From assembly GCA_046735055.1 (NCBI GenBank), contig JBKPSO010000034.1, positions 1 to 25,246 on the forward strand: 25,246 nucleotides of DNA, in the 5' to 3' direction. Source of the DNA: DATBLE01 sp046735055 (lineage in GTDB: Bacteria > Actinomycetota > Thermoleophilia > Gaiellales > Gaiellaceae). The position numbers and the translations under genes are program-made. The number at the start of each line of letters is the position of its first letter. Positions within the stretch are counted from its first letter, which is position 1. A model generated the notes under the pieces. That model searched no databases. It saw only the letters and a program-made list of their open reading frames with translations, and was not told where the DNA came from. This document shows positions 5,269-13,092 of the stretch, piece by piece.

Positions 5269-8200
5269 GTGACGTACGTCGAGCTCCACGCGCACTCAGC
5301 CTACTCCTTCCTCGACGGCGCGTCCCAGCCCGAGGAGCTCGCCGCGCGGGCCGTCGAGCTCGGGTACGAGGCGCTCGCGCTCACCGACCACGACGGCGTC
5401 TACGGCTCGCTCGAGTTCGCGCACGCGGCCAAGGCGTTCGGCGTGCGGCCGATCACCGGCGCGGAGGTGACGATCGAAGGCGGGACGCACGCCGCCCTCC
5501 TTGTCGAGACGCCGAGGGGCTACGCGAACCTCTGCCGGCTGCTCACCGAGGCGCACGCGGGCACCCGGCCGAAGGAGGGCGCGGAGCCGCTTCCGCCGTC
5601 CCTCTCGCTCGAGTCGCTGCTCGAGCAGACCGAAGGCCTCGTCTGCCTGTCCGGCTGTGCTCGTCACGGGCTCGCGATCTCGAGGCCGAACGACGCCGCC
5701 CGCGTGGCTCGCGCGTTCCCCGACCGCTTCTTCGTCGAGCTCCAGCGCCCGTACGAGCGCGGTGACGCCCGCCGGAACGCGGCGCTGCGCGAGCTCGCCC
5801 GCGACCTCGGCGTCCCGACGGTCGCAACCGGCGACGTTCATGCGCACCATCCGCGACGAGCGGCGCTCCAGGACGCCCTCGTCGCGATCCGCTGCCGCAC
5901 CTCGCTCGAGGGCTGCGAGCCACAGCGCCGCGGCAACCACGAGAGCGTCCTACTCCCGCCGGAGGAGATGTTCGACCGCTTCCCCGACGACCGCCAGTCC
6001 GTCCTTCGCACCGCGGAGCTCGCCGCCGGCCTAACCTTCGACCTGACCGAGGAGCTCGGCTACCGCTACCCGGACTTTTCGGACGGGTTCGAAACGCCCG
6101 ACGGCCAGCTGCGAAACGTCTGCGAGCAGGCGTTTTCGACACGTTACTCAAGTGACAGTCTGTTACAAGGCCAGGCGCGGGGGCGGCTCGACGAGGAGCT
6201 GGCGCTGATCGCGGAGTTGAAGCTCTCAGGGTTCTTCCTCCTCCACTGGGAGGTGCTCGAGCTCGCGCGGGAGGTCGCTCTCGAGGTGCGCGGGCGCGAC
6301 TCGCCGCGACACGCGCTGCCGCCCGGCAGAGGGCGTGGCAGCTCGGTTGGCTCGATCGTCTGCTACCTCACCGGGCTCTCGCACGTCGACCCTGTCGAGG
6401 CCAACCTCTCGCTCGGCCGCTTCCTGAACCGCGAGCTCGTCTCCGCGCCTGACATCGACCTCGACTTCCCGCGCGACATCCGCGAGAAGCTGATCGTCCG
6501 CGTGACCGAGCGTTACGGCCACGAGCACGCCGCGCTCGTCGCCAGCTTCTCGACCTACCACTCCCGCGGCGCCATCCGCGACCTCGGCAAGGCGCTCGGT
6601 CTTCCGTTCGCCGAGCTCGAGCGACTCGCTCGCCTGACCGAAGGGAACCCCCACCGGGTCGCCGAGGAGGTTGCGAAGCTCCCCGGCGACCACACGTCGT
6701 CCCGCTGGCGCGCGCTCGGGAAGCTCGCACACGAGATCGGCGGTCTGCCGCGGCACATCTCCCAGCACCCGGGCGGGATGGTGATCTCCAGCCGCCCGCT
6801 CGTCGAGCTCGTCCCGGTGCAGCCGGCAGCGATGGAGGGGCGGCAGATCTGCCAGTGGGACAAGGACTCCTGCGCCGACGCGGGCTTCCTGAAGATCGAC
6901 CTGCTCGGGCTGGGGATGCTCTCCGCCGTCGAGGACTGCGTCGACCGGATCGCGCGCCTGCGCGGCGAGCCGATCGACCTCTCGCGGATCCCGCTCGACG
7001 ACCGCGCGGTATACGAGGAGATCCAGCAGGCGGATACGGTCGGAGACTTCCAGATCGAGAGCCGAGCGCAGATGCAGAGCCTGCTGCGGACCCGCCCGGA
7101 GAACCTCGACGACCTGACGATCCAGGTCGCGCTCGTCCGCCCGGGCCCGATCCAGGGCGGCGCTGTCCACCCGTACATCGAGCGTCGCCAGCGTCTCCGC
7201 GAGGACCCGAGCTTCGTCCCGCCGGTCGACCACCCGTCCCTCACCGAGCCGCTCCGCGAGACGCTCGGCGTCGTCGTCTTCCAGGACCAGGTCCTCGAGG
7301 TGGCGATGGCGCTCGCCGGGTTCACCGTCGGGGAGGCCGAGGGGTTGCGGCGCGCGATGAGCCGCAAGCGCAGCGAGGAGGCGATCGAGGCGCTCCGCCC
7401 GCGTTTCGTCGAGGGCGCGCTCGGGCGCGGCGTGGACGAGGAGCTCGCGAACCGCGTCTACGACAAGCTCGTCGGTTTCTCGGGGTTCGGGTTCCCGAAG
7501 TCGCACTCGGCCGCGTTCGCGCTCCTCGCCTACCAGTCAGCCTGGCTGCGGCACCACTACCCGGTCGAGTTCCTCTGCGCGCTGCTGAACGCGCAGCCGA
7601 TGGGCTTCTATCCGCCGGCGAGCCTCGTCCGCGACGGCCAGCGGCGCAGAGTGGAGGTGCGGCCGCCCGACGTCAACCTCAGCTCGGCGACGTGCGCGAT
7701 CGAGGACGGCGCGGTGCGGATCGGGCTCGGCTACGTGCGCTCGGTCGGCGAGGAGGAGGCGGAAGCGGTCGCGGTCGGGCAGCCGTATGCCGACGTCGCC
7801 GATCTCGCCAGGCGAGCACCGGTGAACAGGGCGGCGCTCGAGGCGCTCGTGGCCTCGGGCGCGTGCGACCGGTTCGGCCCGCGCCGCGAGCTCCTCTGGC
7901 GGGTCGGCGTCGTCCCCCGTCCGCAGAACGCCGGCGGCGGCAACCGTCAGCTGACGCTGCCGCTCGAGCCGACCGCGCCCGTCCCGGAGCTCCAGCCCCA
8001 GACCGAGTGGGAGGAGATGCTCGCCGACTACGGGATGACGGACATCTCGGTCGGCCCACATCCGCTCGAGCTGCTCCGCCCGCATCTTCCTGTCGCGACC
8101 CTCTCCAGCCGCGAGCTCCGCGACCATCCCGCGACCACGGTCGCCGTTGCGGGCATGGCGGTCGCGCGTCAGCGGCCGGCGACGGCGAACGGCGTCGTCT

Positions 8201-8448
8201 TCATGCTGCTCGAGGACGAGTTCGGGCAGGTGAACCTGATCGTGCCGCCGCCGGTCTACGAGCGCTTCCGGGCGCTCGTCCGCGGCGAACCGTTGATCCT
8301 GGCGCGCGGCAAGCTCGAACGCTCGGGCCGCAACCTGAACGTGCTCGTCTCCACGATGGAGTCACTCGGTCCTCTCGCCAGAGAGATTGCCGGAGAGGCC
8401 GAGGTGCAAAGTGCGCTTCCCCGGGCACATCACTTCGGTCACCGATGA
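5269..8448 (+). CDS. dnaE2: Error-prone DNA polymerase III alpha subunit DnaE2
   Basis: 1059 aa from GTG 5269 (V-T-Y-V-E-L-H-A-H-S-A-Y-S-F-L-D-G-A-S), the usual DnaE2 opening; a GTG at 5245 would add eight residues. Domains in order: PHP domain (about 1-270), C-family palm with the catalytic P-D-I-D-L-D-F (D395, D397, D399), thumb and fingers, the G-F-G-F-P-K-S-H-S-A-A-F block near residue 740, the DnaE2-specific N-A-Q-P-M-G-F-Y-P-P near 776, and a C-terminal OB fold (about 955-1035). Unlike replicative DnaE1, the short C-terminus lacks a tau-binding extension. It performs translesion synthesis and damage-induced mutagenesis with ImuB. No LexA box is visible directly upstream, so SOS control would have to come by read-through from the imuB promoter across the antisense cupin gene, or from a site I do not recognise. 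Confidence 0.93.
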   Translation: MTYVELHAHSAYSFLDGASQPEELAARAVELGYEALALTDHDGVYGSLEFAHAAKAFGVRPITGAEVTIEGGTHAALLVETPRGYANLCRLLTEAHAGTRPKEGAEPLPPSLSLESLLEQTEGLVCLSGCARHGLAISRPNDAARVARAFPDRFFVELQRPYERGDARRNAALRELARDLGVPTVATGDVHAHHPRRAALQDALVAIRCRTSLEGCEPQRRGNHESVLLPPEEMFDRFPDDRQSVLRTAELAAGLTFDLTEELGYRYPDFSDGFETPDGQLRNVCEQAFSTRYSSDSLLQGQARGRLDEELALIAELKLSGFFLLHWEVLELAREVALEVRGRDSPRHALPPGRGRGSSVGSIVCYLTGLSHVDPVEANLSLGRFLNRELVSAPDIDLDFPRDIREKLIVRVTERYGHEHAALVASFSTYHSRGAIRDLGKALGLPFAELERLARLTEGNPHRVAEEVAKLPGDHTSSRWRALGKLAHEIGGLPRHISQHPGGMVISSRPLVELVPVQPAAMEGRQICQWDKDSCADAGFLKIDLLGLGMLSAVEDCVDRIARLRGEPIDLSRIPLDDRAVYEEIQQADTVGDFQIESRAQMQSLLRTRPENLDDLTIQVALVRPGPIQGGAVHPYIERRQRLREDPSFVPPVDHPSLTEPLRETLGVVVFQDQVLEVAMALAGFTVGEAEGLRRAMSRKRSEEAIEALRPRFVEGALGRGVDEELANRVYDKLVGFSGFGFPKSHSAAFALLAYQSAWLRHHYPVEFLCALLNAQPMGFYPPASLVRDGQRRRVEVRPPDVNLSSATCAIEDGAVRIGLGYVRSVGEEEAEAVAVGQPYADVADLARRAPVNRAALEALVASGACDRFGPRRELLWRVGVVPRPQNAGGGNRQLTLPLEPTAPVPELQPQTEWEEMLADYGMTDISVGPHPLELLRPHLPVATLSSRELRDHPATTVAVAGMAVARQRPATANGVVFMLLEDEFGQVNLIVPPPVYERFRALVRGEPLILARGKLERSGRNLNVLVSTMESLGPLAREIAGEAEVQSALPRAHHFGHR

Positions 8449-8452
8449 CAAT

Positions 8453-8476
8453 GTGGGGAACCCTTGGTTCCCCCAC
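8453..8476. terminator. Hairpin after dnaE2, probable bidirectional terminator
   Basis: GTGGGGAACC pairs with GGTTCCCCCAC across a CTT loop with a single bulged base, starting 5 nt after the dnaE2 stop. A pyrimidine-rich tract follows but no true T-run. A second short hairpin, GCGG-AAAAC-CCGC, lies near 8503-8516. The site is between convergent genes, as expected for a terminator. Confidence 0.6.
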
Positions 8477-8543
8477 GGGCCCCTCCTTCTCCTCCATCCT
8501 TCGCGGAAAACCCGCAATAGGCCGCCCGGCCCATTGCCGCCGC

Positions 8544-8837
8544 CTAGAGGCTCAACCCGAAGGGGGGAAGGCGGCGCGAGACCTCGGAGTCGAACGCCTG
8601 CTCGTACGCCTCGGCCTGGTCGGGCTCGAGCGTGCCGGCGTAGGCATCGCGGATTTCCCGGAGCGCGTCGCTGCCCTCCTCGACTAGCTCCAGGTAGGCC
8701 GCGTACCGCTCCTCTGCGTCCTCCGGCCCGGCGCGGTCGTACGCCCGCTCGGCCCGTGCGCAGGACTCGAGGAGGTCGGCGTAGTCCTCGCGGAAGATCG
8801 CGAGCTGGCGCTCGATCAGGTCTGCGAAGCGTCGCAT
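8544..8837 (-). CDS. Hypothetical small helical acidic protein
   Basis: 97 aa from the ATG at 8837-8835. I do not recognise the family. The sequence is rich in Glu, Ala, Asp, Tyr and Arg with an a/d heptad feel, so mostly alpha-helical and possibly coiled. The N-terminus is M-R-R-F-A-D-L-I-E-R-Q-L-A-I-F and the C-terminus R-R-L-P-P-F-G-L-S-L. There are no membrane segments or signal peptide, and only one cysteine. An upstream GTG would add 18 residues but would overlap the promoter and the divergent gene, so the ATG is preferred. TACTGT lies 11 nt upstream on its strand. It is divergent from the EEP-family gene with 24 bp between the starts, and convergent with dnaE2. Confidence 0.72.
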   Translation of the reverse strand: MRRFADLIERQLAIFREDYADLLESCARAERAYDRAGPEDAEERYAAYLELVEEGSDALREIRDAYAGTLEPDQAEAYEQAFDSEVSRRLPPFGLSL

Positions 8838-8847
8838 CGGAGCGTCG

Positions 8848-8854
8848 TACAGTA
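8848..8854. promoter_or_regulatory. Symmetric TANNNTA, candidate bidirectional -10 element
   Basis: TACAGTA gives TACAGT on the plus strand, 8 nt before the EEP-family GTG at 8862, and TACTGT on the minus strand, 11 nt before the ATG at 8837. The whole intergenic region is 24 bp, so any promoters must overlap. No -35 consensus is apparent on either side. Confidence 0.45.
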
Positions 8855-8861
8855 GTCCGCG

Positions 8862-9578
8862 GTGCTGATCCGGAGCTGGAACGTCTTCCACGGCAACACC
8901 TCACCGCCGACCCGGCGCTCGTACCTCGAGGAGATGGTTCGCCTGGCGGCCGCCGATGGACCCGCTGTCCTGTGCCTCCAGGAGGTCCCGGTCTGGGCGC
9001 TCGACCGCCTCGCCGGCTGGAGCGGCATGCGCGCCCTCGGTGACGCCGCCCGCGGACCCAGGTTGCCGCCGCCGCTCGACCGGCTCGGCACCGGGCTCAA
9101 CACAGGGCTCTTCCGCTCGCTGTTCACCGGTCAGGCGAACGCGATTCTGCTCCGGCCCGAGCTCGCGGTGCGTGAGCGGACTGTCTTCGTGCTGAACCAG
9201 CGCGGCGTCCTCGGGATCGGCACGGGCGAGCGCCGGATCTGCCAGATCGTGCGGCTGGAGAGCCCGGCCGCGGGCACGCTCGTGCTCGCGCACCTGCACG
9301 CCACGCACACGCCCAGGTATGCGCAGGCCCAGGTCGAGCGCGCAGTCGAGCACGTCTTGGAGCTGGCCCAGCCGGACGAGCCGGTGGTCATGGCGGGCGA
9401 CTTCAACCTCACTCCGGACCTGCGCTATCTCGGCTTCACGGACGAGGGGCCGGGGATCGACCACGTCCTCGTTCGCGGCGACGATCCGTCCCCGCTCCAC
9501 GTCTGGCCCGACGAGAGACGTCGCCTGGACGGCATGCTGCTCTCGGACCACGCTCCCGTCGAGAGATCCGTGACGTGA
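8862..9578 (+). CDS. Endonuclease/exonuclease/phosphatase (EEP) family protein
   Basis: 238 aa. EEP (DNase I-like) landmarks occur in order: R-S-W-N-V-F-H-G near residue 4, C-L-Q-E-V-P near 38 (metal-binding Glu), A-H-L-H-A-T-H near 145, A-G-D-F-N-L-T near 180 (Asp/Asn of the active site) and the C-terminal L-S-D-H-A-P-V with the catalytic Asp-His. The enzyme should cleave phosphodiester or phosphomonoester bonds with a divalent metal. DNA, RNA, lipid and nucleotide substrates are all possible in this fold. No signal peptide is seen. GTG at 8862 gives V-L-I-R-S-W-N-V, the normal start for the fold. No Shine-Dalgarno is present. The stop overlaps the aminotransferase GTG (GTGA at 9575-9578), so the two are co-translated. 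Confidence 0.85.
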   Translation: MLIRSWNVFHGNTSPPTRRSYLEEMVRLAAADGPAVLCLQEVPVWALDRLAGWSGMRALGDAARGPRLPPPLDRLGTGLNTGLFRSLFTGQANAILLRPELAVRERTVFVLNQRGVLGIGTGERRICQIVRLESPAAGTLVLAHLHATHTPRYAQAQVERAVEHVLELAQPDEPVVMAGDFNLTPDLRYLGFTDEGPGIDHVLVRGDDPSPLHVWPDERRRLDGMLLSDHAPVERSVT

Positions 9579-10651
9579 ACTTCGACCTTGCCCGTGCCCA
9601 GTTCCCCGTCCTCGAGCGCGTTGCGTTCCTGAACGCCGGCTCGATGGGTCCGCTCCCGCGGCCGGCCGTCGAAGCGATGGCGGAGCGGGAGCGCAGCGAT
9701 CTCGAGCGCGGCCGCGGGGGCAAGCCCTACGTAGACGAGGTGCTCGCGCAGCGCAAGCACGCCCGCACCGCGCTTGCCGGCGTTGTCCACGTCGATCCGG
9801 CGAACGTGGCGCTGACCTCCTCCACGACCGGGGGCTGCAACATCGTCCTCGCGGGGCTCGACCTGGGCCCCGACGACGAGGTGGTGACGACCGACAGTGA
9901 GCACTTCGGGCTACTCGGCCCGCTTCAGGCTTCCGGGGCGCGCATCCGGATCGCGCGGATCCGCGACCGCCCCCCGGAGGAAGCGCTCGAGGCGATCCTC
10001 GCCGAGGTCGGCGAGCGAACGCGGCTGCTCGCGCTCTCGCACGTCTCCTGGCTGACGGGCAATCTCCTTCCGATCGAGGAGCTCCAGGAGGAGACGCGGC
10101 TGCCGCTCCTGGTCGACGGCGCCCAGTCGGCGGGGTCGATCCCGGTGGAGGCGGCGCGGTACGACTTCTACACCGTCTCCGGCCAGAAGTGGCTGTGCGG
10201 GCCGGACTCGACCGGAGCGCTCTACATTCGCGACCCTGACGCGCTGCGCGTCGCGTTGCCGACCTACTTCTCCCAGCTCGCCCACGACGAGGCGGGCATC
10301 TACACCCCGAAGGAGGGCGCGGCGCGCTTCGACGCCGGCTGGATTCCGACCCCGTCGCTCGCGGGGCTCGCCGCGGCGATCGGTCTCGTCCCGCAGTGGG
10401 CGTTCCACCACGCGACCGAGATGTCCGCACGCTGCTACACGCTGCTGACGGAGCGCTTCGACGTCGCGACCGCTCCGGGCCAGGCCGGGCTGGTCTCGTT
10501 CGCGCCCGGCGGGGATCCGGCCGCCGCCGCCGAGCGGCTCTACCAGGCCGGCGTCGTCGTCCGCAGCATGCCTTCGACGCCGTGGGTGCGCGTCTCCTGC
10601 GGCTGGTGGACGAGCGACGGGGATCTGGAGCGCCTCTTGGCCGCCCTCTGA
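9575..10651 (+). CDS. Class-V aminotransferase-fold PLP enzyme
   Basis: 358 aa. Fold-type I PLP features are clear: an N-terminal L-N-A-G-S-M-G-P-L-P, a phosphate-binding T-S-S-T-T-G-G-C near residue 83, the pyridine-N Asp D181 in D-G-A-Q-S-A-G, and the Schiff-base lysine K205 in V-S-G-Q-K-W-L-C-G-P. The C-terminal domain ends with the substrate-arginine type motif V-R-V-S-C-G-W-W. The family includes cysteine desulfurases, kynureninase-like and isopenicillin-N-epimerase-like enzymes; I cannot name the substrate. The gene is translationally coupled to the upstream EEP-family gene, but I see no obvious pathway link. The start is GTG at 9575, overlapping the upstream TGA. Confidence 0.86.
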   Translation: MNFDLARAQFPVLERVAFLNAGSMGPLPRPAVEAMAERERSDLERGRGGKPYVDEVLAQRKHARTALAGVVHVDPANVALTSSTTGGCNIVLAGLDLGPDDEVVTTDSEHFGLLGPLQASGARIRIARIRDRPPEEALEAILAEVGERTRLLALSHVSWLTGNLLPIEELQEETRLPLLVDGAQSAGSIPVEAARYDFYTVSGQKWLCGPDSTGALYIRDPDALRVALPTYFSQLAHDEAGIYTPKEGAARFDAGWIPTPSLAGLAAAIGLVPQWAFHHATEMSARCYTLLTERFDVATAPGQAGLVSFAPGGDPAAAAERLYQAGVVVRSMPSTPWVRVSCGWWTSDGDLERLLAAL

Positions 10652-10680
10652 GCGCCTAGCCGTACCCGAACGAGGGACAC

Positions 10681-10698
10681 CGCGGGCGAAGGTCCGCG
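10681..10698. terminator. Hairpin between convergent genes
   Basis: CGCGGGC pairs with GTCCGCG (one G-U pair) around a GAAG loop, 30 nt after the aminotransferase stop and 22 nt before the end of the HD-domain gene. No T-run follows on the plus strand. It is a candidate weak terminator for either direction. Confidence 0.35.
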
Positions 10699-10719
10699 CC
10701 GCCGGAGCCGATTTACCCC

Positions 10720-11283
10720 TTAGGCCGGCAGACCAAGCTCGGACGCGATCGGGCGCATCGCCTCGATCACGTTCGCGACGTGCTCTGAGAGCTCGAGCCC
10801 GAGCAGCTCGGCGCCGGCGTAGACCTCGTCCCGGTGCACGCCGGCGGCGAACGAGGGCTGCTTCAGCTTCTTCAGCACCGAACGCGGCTCCAGCGTCGAG
10901 AGGCCCTCCGGCCGGACGAGCGCGCACGCGTGCACGAACCCCGAGAGCTCGTCGCACGCGAAGAGGGTCTTCTTCAGCGGCGTGTCGCGCGGGATCGCGA
11001 GGTGCTCGGCGTGAGAGAGCACGCTCTCGATCACGACCTCCGGGTAGCCCTCCTCGCGGAGGATCGGCGCGCCGTCCTGAGGGTGCTTGTCGAGCGTGGG
11101 GTGGATCTCGTAATCGAAGTCGTGCAGGAGCGCAGTGATGCCCCAGAGCTCCTCGTCCTCGTTGTACCGGCGCGCGTACCAGCGGACCGAGGCCTCGACC
11201 GCGAGCGCGTGACGCAGGAGCGCCTGGCTCTTCGTGTAACGAGTGAGGGTGTCCCAGGCCCGCGCCCGGGTCGATTCCGGCAT
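10720..11283 (-). CDS. HD-domain metal-dependent phosphohydrolase family protein
   Basis: 187 aa. The HD signature is present: H in L-L-R-H-A-L-A-V-E near residue 25, H-D in L-L-H-D-F-D-Y-E near 53, then H-P-Q-D-G-A-P-I-L near 67 and the further helix V-L-S-H-A-E-H near 90. This is the compact HD/HDIG-type arrangement found in small bacterial hydrolases. Family members act on nucleotides, cyclic dinucleotides or unknown phosphates; no partner domain narrows it here. The protein is cytosolic, with no membrane segments. The ATG at 11283 is only 7 nt from TAGGCT on its strand and lacks a Shine-Dalgarno. It is divergent from murA across 48 bp. Confidence 0.82.
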   Translation of the reverse strand: MPESTRARAWDTLTRYTKSQALLRHALAVEASVRWYARRYNEDEELWGITALLHDFDYEIHPTLDKHPQDGAPILREEGYPEVVIESVLSHAEHLAIPRDTPLKKTLFACDELSGFVHACALVRPEGLSTLEPRSVLKKLKQPSFAAGVHRDEVYAGAELLGLELSEHVANVIEAMRPIASELGLPA

Positions 11284-11289
11284 GTCCGC

Positions 11290-11296
11290 TAGCCTA
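11290..11296. promoter_or_regulatory. Symmetric TANNNTA, candidate bidirectional -10 element (HD protein / murA)
   Basis: TAGCCTA gives TAGCCT on the plus strand, 36 nt before the murA ATG, and TAGGCT on the minus strand, 7 nt before the HD-protein ATG. The HD-protein transcript would be leaderless and the murA one would have a short leader. No clear -35 is visible. Confidence 0.42.
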
Positions 11297-11331
11297 ATGC
11301 GATCGCCGCGTCAGTCCTCACCCACGAGCTG

Positions 11332-12615
11332 ATGGAAGCCTTCGTGATCGAGGGCGGGCACCGCCTCTCGGGAACGCTGAAGGCGGCCGGAAACAAGAAC
11401 GGCGCGTTGCCGATCCTGGCCGCGACGCTCCTCACCGGCGAGCCCGTGACGCTCTCGAACGTGCCGCGGATCCGGGACGTGCAGACGATGCTCGACCTGC
11501 TCGAGGACGTCGGCGCGGAGGTCTCCTGGACGGGGCCGAACGAGGTGCGCGTCGCCGCGGCGGAGGCGTCGAAGCACGAGCTCGACCGGGTGCTCTGCGG
11601 CCGGATGCGGGCCTCGTTCCTACTCGCGGGCCCGCTGTTGTCGCGCTTCGGCCGGGCGATCGTGCCGCCGCCGGGCGGAGACGTGATCGGCCGGCGCCGG
11701 CTCGATCCGCACATCCACGCGTTCGCGCGCATGGGCGCGGAGATCGACCTCCGCGACCGCTACGAGATTCGGGCGGCGGACGGCCTCCTGGGCGAGCACA
11801 TCTTCCTCGACGAGGCGAGCGTGATGGCGACCGAGAACGCGGTCATGGCCGCCGTGCTCACCCCCGGCGAAACCGTGATCGGCAACGCCGCGTGCGAGCC
11901 GCACGTCCAGGATCTCTGCCGGTTCCTCGTCTCGCTCGGCGCGCAGATCGACGGGATCGAGTCAAACGTGCTCCGGATCCATGGGGTCACCACGCTCCGC
12001 GGCGGCGAGTGGCGGATCGCTCCTGACCACATCGAGGTCGGCAGCCTCATCGGCCTCGCAGCGATGACCTCGAGCGACATCACGATCGAGGACGCGAACC
12101 CGAAGGACCTCGTCACGATCCTCCCTGCTTTCGAGCGCCTCGGCGTGAAGACCGAGATCAAGGGGACGACGGTGCGCGTCCCGCCGCAGCAGCAGCTGCT
12201 CGTCGAGGACGACCTCGGCGGTCACATCCCGAAGATCGAGGACGGGCCCTGGCCCGCGTTCCCGGCCGACCTGACCTCAATCGCCCTCACCGTCGCGACT
12301 CAGGCCTTCGGGACGGTCCTGATCTTCGAGAAGATGTTCGAGAGCCGCCTGTTCTTCGTCGACAAGCTCGTCGGGATGGGGGCGCGCATAATTCTCTGCG
12401 ACCCTCACCGAGCCGTCGTCACCGGCCCCGCGCGGCTCGTCGGGCAGCACATGGAGAGCCCCGACATCCGCGCCGGGATGGCGATGCTGCTCGCGGGCCT
12501 CTGCGCCGAGGGGCAGTCCACGATCGGCGCCGCGCACCAGATCGACAAGGGCTACGAGCGGATCGACGAGCGTCTGCGCTCGGTCGGGGCGCGGATGGAG
12601 CGCGTCGAGGCTTAG
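11332..12615 (+). CDS. murA: UDP-N-acetylglucosamine 1-carboxyvinyltransferase MurA (Cys-to-Asp type)
   Basis: 427 aa, standard length. It transfers enolpyruvate from phosphoenolpyruvate to UDP-GlcNAc, the first committed step of peptidoglycan synthesis, in the cytosol. The K-N pair of the active site is K22-N23 in G-N-K-N-G-A-L-P. The mobile loop reads P-P-P-G-G-D-V-I-G-R-R, with D117 where most bacteria have the fosfomycin-target cysteine (C115 in E. coli). Other blocks (S-V-M-A-T-E-N-A-V-M-A-A-V near residue 163, K-I-E-D-G-P-W-P near 302) are intact, so the enzyme should be active but not alkylated by fosfomycin. ATG 11332 is the family start; only a weak GAG precedes it. The stop interlocks with that of the opposing 45-aa ORF. 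Confidence 0.96.
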   Translation: MEAFVIEGGHRLSGTLKAAGNKNGALPILAATLLTGEPVTLSNVPRIRDVQTMLDLLEDVGAEVSWTGPNEVRVAAAEASKHELDRVLCGRMRASFLLAGPLLSRFGRAIVPPPGGDVIGRRRLDPHIHAFARMGAEIDLRDRYEIRAADGLLGEHIFLDEASVMATENAVMAAVLTPGETVIGNAACEPHVQDLCRFLVSLGAQIDGIESNVLRIHGVTTLRGGEWRIAPDHIEVGSLIGLAAMTSSDITIEDANPKDLVTILPAFERLGVKTEIKGTTVRVPPQQQLLVEDDLGGHIPKIEDGPWPAFPADLTSIALTVATQAFGTVLIFEKMFESRLFFVDKLVGMGARIILCDPHRAVVTGPARLVGQHMESPDIRAGMAMLLAGLCAEGQSTIGAAHQIDKGYERIDERLRSVGARMERVEA

Positions 12616-12749
12616 ACCGTCACGCCGAGCTCGCCGAGGTTGGCCACTCGTGCGGTTCCGCGGATACGCGTCGGCAGGTCGCGCAGGCGGTAGTGCTCGG
12701 CGTCCAGTCGCCGGCCGACGACCTTGACCGGCGGGCGGACCGGGCTCAC
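12612..12749 (-). CDS. 45-aa small ORF downstream of the DUF2630 gene
   Basis: GTG at 12749-12747, TAA at 12614-12612. An AGGGG sits about 3 nt before the GTG, and the ORF begins 6 nt after the DUF2630 stop on the same strand. It reads V-K-V-V-G-R-R-L-D-A-E-H-Y-R-L-R-D-L then T-R-I-R-G-T-A, and ends G-V-T-V. The V-V-G-R-R-L-D pattern reminds me of the loop after a thioredoxin-reductase receiver region, but this is only a resemblance. Its stop shares bases with the murA stop, exactly as greA does with the GGT gene, which is what tightly packed real genes show here. It is either a small protein or a truncated remnant; no function is assigned. Confidence 0.5.
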   Translation of the reverse strand: MSPVRPPVKVVGRRLDAEHYRLRDLPTRIRGTARVANLGELGVTV

Positions 12750-12755
12750 GCGCCC

Positions 12756-12998
12756 CTACTGACGGTAGTGCTCGACGACGTCTTCGGGGCGAGCGCTGGC
12801 GTCGTCGGGGTCGCGTCCGGCCTCTCGCAGGGCACGCCGCTGGCGAAGCAGGTCCCAGCACTGGTCGAGCGAGACCTTCAGCTCGTCGAGCCGCCGCCGG
12901 TCGCCGTCGGTGGCGTTCCCCGCCGACTCCCGCTCCCAGAGCTCGTGCTCCTCGGCGACGAGCTGCTCGATCGTCCCGTGAATCTGCGAATCGTCCAT
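12756..12998 (-). CDS. DUF2630 family protein
   Basis: 80 aa from ATG 12998, preceded by a strong GGAGG 4 nt upstream; a GTG one codon earlier is too close to that site. The sequence shows I-E-Q-L-V-A-E-E-H-E-L-W-E-R-E then L-D-Q-C-W-D-L-L-R-Q-R-R-A-L-R-E-A-G, closing with P-E-D-V-V-E-H-Y-R-Q. This is the pattern of DUF2630, small actinobacterial helical proteins of unknown function. The protein should be cytosolic, all-helical and acidic. It is followed at 6 bp by the 45-aa ORF, probably one transcription unit. Upstream is a 110-bp gap shared with the divergent HisB-like gene. Confidence 0.88.
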   Translation of the reverse strand: MDDSQIHGTIEQLVAEEHELWERESAGNATDGDRRRLDELKVSLDQCWDLLRQRRALREAGRDPDDASARPEDVVEHYRQ

Positions 12999-13092
12999 CA
13001 CTCCTCCTTTCGCGGGAGGCTAACGATCCACGACGCCGACGGGCCGGAAAGCACGTCGCCCGAGCGCAAACCGGCCCGGCTCTGGGCTGCGA

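Noticed and set aside
4301..5272. Long plus-strand ORF (323 aa) covering the cupin genes, with a protein-like opening (A-E-L-A-D-M-E-V-Q-G-L-T-P-E-E-I-E-V)
   Set aside because: Apart from the first 25 codons it is the exact antisense of the bicupin and the 39-aa ORF, both with cupin motifs, and reads as shadow sequence. The opening may be the remnant of another gene, but this cannot be shown.
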